Source: CAYXVU01 sp964468725 (GTDB taxonomy: Bacteria > Acidobacteriota > Blastocatellia > UBA7656). From it: a DNA stretch of 10,573 nt. The DNA lies in contig CAYXVU010000212.1 in NCBI GenBank assembly GCA_964468725.1, forward strand, positions 1 to 10,573, written 5' to 3'. Below are positions 5,304 to 10,573 of the stretch, piece by piece. The position numbers and the translations under genes were made by a program. The stretch's first letter is position 1. Each line of letters begins with the position of its first letter. The notes beneath the pieces were generated by a model. That model saw only the letters and a list, made by a program, of their open reading frames with translations. It searched no databases and had not been told where the DNA came from.

Positions 5304-6812
5304 TTATTCGGCGGCGTCTTCTAACTTTTTAAGGCGATAGCGTAGCTGGTCGCGGGAGATGCCCAGCAGCTCGGCGGCGCGCGTCTGATTGCCGCCACTG
5401 CGTTGCAGGGCTTGCTGCACCAATTGCATCTCTAACTGTTCGAGAACGATGCCTTCGGGAGGAAACTCGAACTGCAAGCGCGAAGCGCCGGAAGCCGCCG
5501 AGGGGGATTCGGTCTGTTCGGCGGGCGCAGCAGAGCGAGACGGCTCGGTCTGTGCGGTCAGGTCGCGGCGCGCGGCGTCACTCAGCATAGGCGAAGAGGA
5601 AGCGGCAGCCAGCCTGTCCTCTTGTTCAAAGCCGCGCGGCAGATATTTCGTCGTGATGAGATCGCCTTCCTCTAAGATCATCACCCGCTCAATCACATTG
5701 CGGAGTTCGCGCACATTGCCGCGCCAGCGGTGGGCGCGGAAAATCTCTTTGACTTCAGGCGTCAGCCCACGCAGGTGTCTGCCAAACTGTTTGTTCAACT
5801 CATGGATGTAGTGGTCGGCCAGGAGGATGACATCTTCGCCGCGCTCACACAGCGGCGGAATATCAATTTGAATGACCGAGAGGCGATAATACAAATCCAG
5901 ACGAAAGGCCCCCACCTCACTGGCGGCTTTCAAATCGCGGTTGGTTGAAGCGATGATGCGAACGTCGAGCGGCACATCCTTCAAGCCGCCAACCCGGCGA
6001 AAGGCGCCGTCTTCGAGAACCCGTAAGAGTTTGGCTTGCAGACTGAGTTCCAACTCGCCGATCTCATCCAGAAATAGGGTGCCGCCTTCGGCCTGTTCGA
6101 ATAATCCTTCCTTGCGCGTTTTCGCATCGGTGAACGCGCCCTTTTCATAGCCGAAGAGTTCACTTTCCAGCAGAGTCGCGGGAATCGCCGCACAGTTGAT
6201 GGTGATGAAGGGATGGTCAGCGCGCCGCGAGGCGTAGTGGATGGCTTTGGCGATTAAATCTTTTCCGGTTCCCGATTCGCCCTGCAAGAGTACAGTTGCA
6301 GCGCCGCTTTCCGCAACTCGGCGCGCCAATTGAATGATCTCTTTGAGAGCGGGCGAGTTGCCGATGATCTGGTCGAAACTGAAGTGCCGCGACCGCTCGC
6401 GGCGAAAACTATGCACTTCGGTGCGCAGGGCGCGCGCTTCGAGGCCGTTACGCAGCGTCACCTGTAACTCTTCGAGGCGGATGGGCTTGCCGATAAAGTC
6501 ATAAGCGCCGCCACGCAGAGCTGAGATCAGATTTTCAACAATGACCTCCGATGTAATCATGATAACAACGGCGTCGGGCTGGCGCTGTTTGATTTCGCGC
6601 AGCGCCTCTAACCCGGAGCCATCGGGTAAGTGAATGTCAAGCAGGACAAGGGCCGGGGAGTGCGCTTCGAAGGTTGAAAGCGCCGTGGCGACGGTGTCCG
6701 CTTCTACCACCTGATAGCCCCAACTGCGCAAGGCTTCGGCCAGAGTCCACCGCACGACCGGTTCATCATCGACAATTAAAATCTCTTCTTTCGCCATATC
6801 TCTCTTGGTCAT
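5304..6812 (-). CDS. NtrC-family sigma-54-dependent response regulator (REC-AAA+-Fis HTH)
   Basis: This 502-aa transcription activator has a receiver domain at about 10-122, with the acidic pair Asp15/Asp16, phospho-acceptor Asp59, Thr87 and Lys109. The sigma-54 AAA+ domain, about 148-385, carries Walker A GESGTGKD (178-185), the sigma-54-contact loop GAFTDA (225-230; canonical GAFTGA) and Walker B TLFLDE (245-250). An Ala/Ser/Pro-rich linker follows (about 400-450), then a Fis-type helix-turn-helix at about 465-497 (GGNQTRAAELLGISRDQLRYR). It should oligomerise on phosphorylation and use ATP to open sigma-54 polymerase complexes. The start at 6812 has no clear ribosome-binding site; ATG 6797 (MAKEEILIVDDEP), preceded by AAGAGAG, is an equally good choice. 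No kinase is adjacent. The next gene downstream is the USP operon with a sigma-54 promoter, its most likely target. Confidence 0.95.
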   Translation of the reverse strand: MTKRDMAKEEILIVDDEPVVRWTLAEALRSWGYQVVEADTVATALSTFEAHSPALVLLDIHLPDGSGLEALREIKQRQPDAVVIMITSEVIVENLISALRGGAYDFIGKPIRLEELQVTLRNGLEARALRTEVHSFRRERSRHFSFDQIIGNSPALKEIIQLARRVAESGAATVLLQGESGTGKDLIAKAIHYASRRADHPFITINCAAIPATLLESELFGYEKGAFTDAKTRKEGLFEQAEGGTLFLDEIGELELSLQAKLLRVLEDGAFRRVGGLKDVPLDVRIIASTNRDLKAASEVGAFRLDLYYRLSVIQIDIPPLCERGEDVILLADHYIHELNKQFGRHLRGLTPEVKEIFRAHRWRGNVRELRNVIERVMILEEGDLITTKYLPRGFEQEDRLAAASSSPMLSDAARRDLTAQTEPSRSAAPAEQTESPSAASGASRLQFEFPPEGIVLEQLEMQLVQQALQRSGGNQTRAAELLGISRDQLRYRLKKLEDAAE

Positions 6813-7064
6813 TAACTGCGGGTCAAGCGCCCGCCGGATTCCCTTCGTGCGGCCATCTTATCGTACTTGTCGGCAGGTGTGAATCGCAGCGCAACCGAGT
6901 CTCCTGTGCCCCTCCGTCGCTTCGTCTTCTCGGTCAACGAGCAACGGAGTAAGGCCGCAGCGAAATTCGGCAGGGTAAAAGAGGCCTTACGACTGCCTTG
7001 CAGACCCTCCTCTGCCAACAGCAATAAGCTGGATGCCACAGAGGTTGCCCTGCTAGCTGATCGG
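6813..7064. other. Intergenic region upstream of the NtrC-type regulator
   Basis: This stretch of about 250 bp holds the predicted promoter and, further upstream, an inverted repeat: GTAAGGCC (6949-6956) and GGCCTTAC (6983-6990), perfect over 8 bp with a 26-bp spacer. It could be an operator for the regulator gene. Frames of 66-75 codons cross the region on both strands but have no recognisable protein features. Confidence 0.4.
6855..6883 (-). promoter_or_regulatory. Possible sigma-70 promoter of the NtrC-type regulator gene
   Basis: Minus strand TTCACA (6883-6878), a 17-bp gap, and TAAGAT (6860-6855) match the vegetative consensus at 5/6 and 4/6. The start would be near 6848, giving a leader of about 36-51 nt depending on which ATG is used. 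It lies in the gap after the M23 gene terminator, as expected for an independently transcribed gene. Confidence 0.4.
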
Positions 7065-7096
7065 TAAAAACAAAAGCTGCCCTTAGCGGCAGCTTT
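7065..7096 (-). terminator. Rho-independent terminator of the M23 peptidase gene
   Basis: On the minus strand AAAGCTGCC (7096-7088) pairs perfectly with GGCAGCTTT (7081-7073) around a 6-nt loop, and is followed by TG and TTTTT down to 7066. It begins 34 nt after the peptidase stop codon. It is the clearest intrinsic terminator in the window. Confidence 0.9.
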
Positions 7097-7130
7097 CGGT
7101 TCTCTAAGGTTCGGCTAACACCCGTCGGAG

Positions 7131-7985
7131 TTACGGGCGCGGCGGTGCGATATAGCGTTGCGGGTCAACTGGCTGATCATTTTCGCGCACTTCATAGTGA
7201 ACGTGCGGCGCGGTGGAACGCCCAGTGCTTCCAGCCAGCCCGATCTGCGCGCCGCGATTGAGGCGCTGCCCGGCTTCGACGGTGATTTTAGAAAGGTGCG
7301 CGTAGCGCGTGACAATGCCGTTGCTGTGATAGACCGCCACCAAGTTGCCATAGCCGCCCATCGGCGATGCCCAGATCACCACGCCATCGGCAGTGACCGA
7401 AACCGGCGTGCCGAATTCGACGGAAATATCCAGACCAGGGTGGGTTTCGCTGCCTCCGCCAAAGGGATTGCGGCGCATACCGAAGCCGTCCGTGATGTAG
7501 CCGCTTACCGGCAAACCGCTAGGGATGGAAGCGAGGCGTAATTGATCGCTGCGCAGGCGGTCACTAATCTGGCGAATGTTGCCCTCCAGAGTATCAATCG
7601 CTTTATCAAAGGAGGCGATGGCCTCCGGGCCACCTGAGCCGACCTGCTGGCCGACCTCCGGGAGCGGTTCGAGCTTGGCCTCGCGCGCCAACGATTTTGA
7701 CAGGTCTTCAATATAGGAGACTTGCCCTTTGATCTTGGCATAGGCGCTTTCATAGGATTCATTGGCGCGTTTGAGGTCTTCATTCTCTTGCTTCAAGGAC
7801 GAATAGGCATAGGTCAAGGCGCCATGGCGATAGACCGTAAATCCGGCATAGATGCCCAGCAACGCCACCAATACAAATACCCCGCAAACGGTTTGGACGG
7901 CTCTTTGATTAAGGCTTAAGCGAAGGACTTTGGAAGAAGTGTTGGGTGCGATAATGATGGTATATTGCCGACTATCAACTGACAT
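7131..7985 (-). CDS. Membrane-anchored M23 (LytM) family metallopeptidase
   Basis: This 284-aa protein has a short cytoplasmic N-terminus, one membrane helix at about 31-52 (TVCGVFVLVALLGIYAGFTV), a periplasmic coiled coil at about 60-105, and a second helical stretch at 121-150 before the LytM domain (about 160-277). The zinc ligands are complete: His182 and Asp186 in THPGLDIS, and His263 in HVHYEV; the catalytic His230 (RYAHLS) and His261 are present. It should therefore be an active peptidoglycan endopeptidase rather than a degenerate EnvC/NlpD-type activator, although the coiled-coil-plus-LytM plan resembles the cell-division/shape factors of that group. The start ATG is preceded by AAGGAG seven bases upstream. 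It appears monocistronic: a 275-bp gap precedes it and a strong terminator follows. Confidence 0.93.
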   Translation of the reverse strand: MSVDSRQYTIIIAPNTSSKVLRLSLNQRAVQTVCGVFVLVALLGIYAGFTVYRHGALTYAYSSLKQENEDLKRANESYESAYAKIKGQVSYIEDLSKSLAREAKLEPLPEVGQQVGSGGPEAIASFDKAIDTLEGNIRQISDRLRSDQLRLASIPSGLPVSGYITDGFGMRRNPFGGGSETHPGLDISVEFGTPVSVTADGVVIWASPMGGYGNLVAVYHSNGIVTRYAHLSKITVEAGQRLNRGAQIGLAGSTGRSTAPHVHYEVRENDQPVDPQRYIAPPRP

Positions 7986-8260
7986 CCTGCATCTCCTTGG
8001 CTCTGTCGTTCAGAGTATGGGGGGATGTTGCCAATGTCCCACAACAACACCCGAATCAATCTGAAAATGCTTCTGTCTCAGGGGATATGTTCGTTAAACA
8101 GACGCGCAGGCTATCATACAGATAGAAGCGATGGCAATAGCCGTCGGGCAGGTAAAGCGGATTTACGAATTTCGCAACATCTTAGCCAACGAGCGCAATA
8201 CGGGGCGCGCTGCACGGCGAAGAGCGGCGCGCCCTGCCTGCTTGGAGGCGGAGTTACTCG
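7986..8260. other. Intergenic region upstream of the M23 gene
   Basis: This 275-bp gap holds the M23 ribosome-binding site at its low-coordinate end and a strong GC hairpin (8203-8234) at its high end. A TATGAT hexamer on the minus strand (8118-8113) could be a -10 element but has no convincing -35. Short open frames here show no protein-like features. Confidence 0.5.
8203..8234 (-). terminator. GC-rich hairpin downstream of the envelope operon
   Basis: GGGCGCGC (8203-8210) and GCGCGCCC (8227-8234) are perfect reverse complements. Pairing continues inward for three more positions (one G-U), making an 11-bp stem with a 10-nt loop. It begins 27 nt after the stop codon of the small membrane protein, the last gene of the operon, so a 3'-end role is likely. 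No U-run follows on the minus strand. Confidence 0.4.
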
Positions 8261-8461
8261 TTAGGCCTGTGCCGCGTTGTTCGGTGCGACGATTCTGTAG
8301 ATCACCCATCCGACCACCGCAATGATGGCGAGGAAGAAGGCCAATTTGAGCAGTCCGACGACGATACTAAACAGCCCGAGAATAAAAGCCGCCAGTTTCA
8401 ATGCAATCACGAATGCGACGATGGAGATCACCGTGCCGATAACCGTTTTGAGAAGAGCCAT
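8261..8461 (-). CDS. Small hydrophobic membrane protein (66 aa), function unknown
   Basis: The protein is almost entirely hydrophobic, with two helices at about residues 6-33 and 36-58, separated by a single Lys at about 41, and a short polar tail (RIVAPNNAAQA). I place the start at ATG 8461, seven bases after AAAGGA; the in-frame TTG two codons upstream is less well spaced. It begins 19 bp after the stop of the DUF4097 gene, so the two are probably co-transcribed, with a strong hairpin between them. I do not recognise a family. Its hydrophobic two-helix form would fit an inner-membrane accessory subunit, possibly of the DUF4097 protein, but this is inferred only from position. Confidence 0.7.
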   Translation of the reverse strand: MALLKTVIGTVISIVAFVIALKLAAFILGLFSIVVGLLKLAFFLAIIAVVGWVIYRIVAPNNAAQA

Positions 8462-8480
8462 ATGCAATTCCTTTCTCTAC

Positions 8481-10304
8481 CTAGGGCGCTGTGACCAGCG
8501 CCCTATCATTGGAGCGCGTGCCAGCCTGTGCTTGGCGCATTTGGCTGGCGCGTAAGGTTATGGTTTTGTATGACGTGCGCAATCTCACTTGCGGCCCGAA
8601 GCCTAATGCTCCAAACAGGGAGTTGCGCGCTCGTTGAAAGAGATTGTCGAAGCCCAGTTGTTTGACTTCGCCTTGTTCACTTTCCGCATCGAAATGAAAT
8701 TGACTCGACTGCGGCAAGGTGAGGTTGATCTCGCCATTAGTATTTTCGACGCGAATGTCGCCCGCCAGTTCCGTATCGGTTGTCAGGGTAACGGTTCGAT
8801 AGCTGGTCTGCACGCGCACGCCATCGCGAAAATTCTTCACCGATACCTCCGCATGCGAGGTTTCGATTTCCACATCGCCGGTCAACTCTTCTCCTTGTAC
8901 GGCGCTCCGCTCGGCGGTGATATGGGTCTCGCCGCCGATGTAGGCAAGTTTGATCTCGCTTTGCGAGGAGGTGACCTGCAAGTTGCCGGACAGCCTTTCG
9001 ACTTGTACGTTCGAGTTGGGAGCTGCGAGCGTCACGTCGCCCGCGCGCGCGATTTTCACGTTGCCATTTTGGGTGCGAATGTCGGCAGGCTGTTCGATGT
9101 CTTGCGCATTGATCTGGCAGAAAGGCGCATCAACATTGACCGTGCCGGTGATCTCGCGAATATCCACTTGGCTATTGCTGGCGCTCAACTCAAGGTTGCC
9201 GCTGATGCGGCTGACGCGGGCGCGTTTTGCGCCGCTGATTTTGACCGCGCCGCTGATGTTGGCAACCTCGGCATCGGAATAAGAGAGCAGCAAACGGGTT
9301 TCACCCTTGATGGAACCGACCTGCGCTCTGCCGTAACTCGATTTGACCGTCAGATCGCGTTCCAATTGATTGACCGACACCTCGCCATAGCTGTTGGTGA
9401 CGGAGATTTCGACGTAGCTGGGCACTTCGACGACGAGGTCTGTGGTAAGGGGCTGTTCATACTGTTCGCGGTTGGTGGTAACTTGCCAGCCTTCCGATGT
9501 CGGTTCGATTTGCAATTGAATCTGTTTGGCAATGAAGCGCGCGTTGTCTTGCGACCAGGCGCGCACGCCTTTGGTCAGCGTAGTGCGAAAATCCGCCGCG
9601 CCGCCGATCACCTTCACATCGCCATGACTGTTGGTAATTGTCACCTTTGCGCCCGGCAAAAGGCGTGCGCCGACAAAAGCCGGATCCGTGAAACTATATT
9701 CTTCGCCGACGATGGAATCGCGCAACTCGCCGAAGATGCCGAGCAACTCCAGCGACGACAACAAGGAGGGGTTTTGACTGGCGATGCGATTGGCCAATAC
9801 GCCGCTGGTAACGATCAAGCCGATGATGAGAATGCGCCCGAAGCTGAACAGACGCGGGGGCAGTCCGTCAGCGGGGCGATGCGAATAATAGCGCAACAGT
9901 TCAACCGCAGCGAAAACGCCGAGTAGCAATATCCAATAGCGACCGTACAGTTGCAGCACGTTCCACTGGGCATGAAACCGACTGGCCAGAAACAGAACGC
10001 CAATGATCGTTAAGACCATGCCGCCGAACGGCGAACGAGGCTTGCGCTCGATGACGAACCCCATCACGCGCACGATGCCCGCGCAGATCAAACAGAGCGG
10101 CCACAACCGCATCAGCAGACCGGCGACCCCTGCGCCTGCCGGAACAAAGACCAAGACGACCCCCGCCGCCAACAATACGAGACCGGTAAATAAGACAGCC
10201 CGATTTTTGCTCTTGCGCGCAAGCTGACGCGACTCGGCCACTGACAATTGGGTGGCCGAGACCTTGAAATCTGCAGCCGGTGATTTGGCTTTCGATTTGA
10301 ACAT
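8481..10304 (-). CDS. LiaI/LiaF-like membrane protein with C-terminal DUF4097 beta-strand repeat domain
   Basis: This 607-aa protein has a basic cytoplasmic N-terminus and about five membrane helices: 36-54, 60-84, 94-110, 122-140 and 157-172. The WPLCLICAGIVRVMG and YWILLLGVFAAVELL segments resemble the paired helices of LiaI/DUF5668-type proteins. Residues about 215-585 form a large repetitive beta domain of the DUF4097 type, with runs of alternating hydrophobic residues and recurring short motifs (SGNLELSASNSQ, SGNLQVTSSQSE, TGDVEIETSHAE) roughly 20 residues apart, suggesting a beta-helix. By topology this domain should lie outside the cytoplasmic membrane. LiaF/DUF4097 proteins are linked to envelope-stress sensing; the role here is unproven. 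The start ATG has AGGGG seven bases upstream. It lies 39 bp after the preceding gene and 19 bp before the next, indicating an operon. Confidence 0.85.
   Translation of the reverse strand: MFKSKAKSPAADFKVSATQLSVAESRQLARKSKNRAVLFTGLVLLAAGVVLVFVPAGAGVAGLLMRLWPLCLICAGIVRVMGFVIERKPRSPFGGMVLTIIGVLFLASRFHAQWNVLQLYGRYWILLLGVFAAVELLRYYSHRPADGLPPRLFSFGRILIIGLIVTSGVLANRIASQNPSLLSSLELLGIFGELRDSIVGEEYSFTDPAFVGARLLPGAKVTITNSHGDVKVIGGAADFRTTLTKGVRAWSQDNARFIAKQIQLQIEPTSEGWQVTTNREQYEQPLTTDLVVEVPSYVEISVTNSYGEVSVNQLERDLTVKSSYGRAQVGSIKGETRLLLSYSDAEVANISGAVKISGAKRARVSRISGNLELSASNSQVDIREITGTVNVDAPFCQINAQDIEQPADIRTQNGNVKIARAGDVTLAAPNSNVQVERLSGNLQVTSSQSEIKLAYIGGETHITAERSAVQGEELTGDVEIETSHAEVSVKNFRDGVRVQTSYRTVTLTTDTELAGDIRVENTNGEINLTLPQSSQFHFDAESEQGEVKQLGFDNLFQRARNSLFGALGFGPQVRLRTSYKTITLRASQMRQAQAGTRSNDRALVTAP
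8482..8505 (-). promoter_or_regulatory. Perfect 10-bp hairpin spanning the DUF4097 stop codon
   Basis: TAGGGCGCTG (8482-8491), a 4-nt loop, and CAGCGCCCTA (8496-8505) form a perfect stem. It encodes the last residues of the DUF4097 protein and most of its TAG stop. No U-run follows, and the next gene starts 20 nt later, so it looks like an intercistronic stability or processing element rather than a terminator. Confidence 0.6.
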
Positions 10305-10318
10305 CAGACAACCCCTGA

Positions 10319-10341
10319 CCGATGCTTGTAGCCCTCATCGG
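10319..10341 (-). other. Short hairpin in the gap before the DUF4097 gene
   Basis: CCGATG (10319-10324) and CATCGG (10336-10341) are perfect complements around an 11-nt loop, just after the stop codon of the upstream gene. There is no U-run. It sits a few bases before the AGGGG ribosome-binding site of the DUF4097 gene and may influence coupling; it may also be incidental. Confidence 0.25.
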
Positions 10342-10343
10342 TC

Positions 10344-10573
10344 TTAGCGGTAATCTTGGCGGCGCGAATAGTTGCGGAAGCCCTCGCAGTGATCTTCTCC
10401 GTCGCCGGGAATCAGCGCGTAGGGCAGCTTGCGCACGCTGTCGCTTTCGTAGCCGCGTTCGCGCGAGCGTTTGAAGTAGCGCGTAACCAGATAGCCGCCG
10501 AACAGGATCAGGGCGACGGGAACAAGCCCCGGAAGCGAGAGCGAAAAGCCGAGCGGTTTGGCAACCTGAATGA
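10344..10573 (-). CDS. C-terminal part of an unrecognised single-TM protein
   Basis: The frame enters from beyond the window and gives 75 residues before TAA at 10346-10344. A hydrophobic stretch (FSLSLPGLVPVALILFGGYL) is followed by a basic, probably cytoplasmic tail, starting TRYFKRSRERGYESDSVRK and ending FRNYSRRQDYR. This fits a C-terminal membrane anchor. I do not recognise the family from this fragment. The stop lies 39 bp before the DUF4097 gene, so it is likely the preceding gene of the same operon. Confidence 0.65.
   Translation of the reverse strand, partial: IQVAKPLGFSLSLPGLVPVALILFGGYLVTRYFKRSRERGYESDSVRKLPYALIPGDGEDHCEGFRNYSRRQDYR

Noticed and set aside
6812..7039. A 75-codon minus-strand frame (GTG start) whose stop overlaps the regulator start as TAATG.
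   Set aside because: The overlap looks like translational coupling, but the ribosome-binding site is weak, the composition is not protein-like, and a plausible promoter for the regulator lies inside it. Kept only as a remote possibility.
2919..8063. An identical 13-mer CGAATCAATCTGA occurs at about 2919-2931 and 8051-8063, upstream of the two peptidoglycan enzyme genes.
   Set aside because: Roughly one 13-base match is expected by chance in a window this long, and no shared promoter spacing follows it. Not enough to call a common operator.
8634..9926. A 430-codon open frame on the plus strand opposite the DUF4097 gene.
   Set aside because: It is in exact codon register with the minus-strand gene, so it stays open whenever that gene avoids TTA, CTA and TCA codons. 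It has no ribosome-binding site of note and no recognisable domain, while the minus strand has clear membrane segments and beta repeats.
1..10573. CRISPR arrays, tRNA or rRNA genes, insertion sequences, prophage or toxin-antitoxin genes.
   Set aside because: None seen on reading both strands. The window looks like ordinary chromosomal backbone with no sign of recent transfer.

Overview
The window is a bacterial chromosome segment of moderate-to-high GC. Every gene I can support lies on the minus strand. The combination of a LiaI-like/DUF4097 membrane protein, a multi-PAS soluble kinase, an NtrC-type regulator and palindromic intergenic repeats suggests an environmental Gram-negative bacterium, perhaps Acidobacteriota (Blastocatellia-like). 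That placement is an inference from gene style; there is no rRNA or marker gene to confirm it.

Layout from high to low coordinate, which is the direction of transcription. (1) 10573-8261: a putative envelope operon made of the tail of an unrecognised one-TM protein, a 607-aa protein with LiaI/LiaF-like membrane segments and a DUF4097 beta-strand repeat domain, and a 66-aa two-helix membrane protein. (2) 7985-7131: a membrane-anchored M23 (LytM) peptidase with a textbook terminator at 7096-7065. (3) 6812-5304: an NtrC-family response regulator (REC, sigma-54 AAA+, Fis HTH). (4) 5126-3054: a three-gene stress operon: tandem-domain universal stress protein (USP), single-domain USP, and FMN-binding pyridoxamine-oxidase-like protein, ending in a probable intrinsic terminator. 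(5) 2763-2005: an L,D-transpeptidase with a peptidoglycan-binding domain. (6) 1648-1: a cytoplasmic sensor kinase with four PAS domains, cut by the window edge just after its H-box. It begins at TTG.

The most interesting part is items 3 and 4. Upstream of the USP operon lies a near-consensus sigma-54 (-24/-12) promoter at 5126-5110. Behind it is a 13-bp inverted repeat (one mismatch) centred about 85 bp upstream of the expected start of transcription, where an enhancer-binding protein would sit. The gene immediately upstream encodes such an enhancer-binding protein. The reading is a compact signal-controlled stress cassette: a phosphorylated NtrC-type regulator remodels sigma-54 polymerase to make two ATP-type USPs and a flavin protein. 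The gene content resembles the dormancy/hypoxia regulons of other bacteria, such as the DosR regulon of Mycobacterium, but here it would be wired through sigma-54. The four-PAS kinase nearby is a possible but unproven input.

Several intergenic and intercistronic hairpins are also present, including a perfect 10-bp stem spanning the stop codon of the DUF4097 gene and a REP-like double hairpin at 2930-3012. No tRNA, rRNA, CRISPR array, insertion sequence or phage gene was seen.
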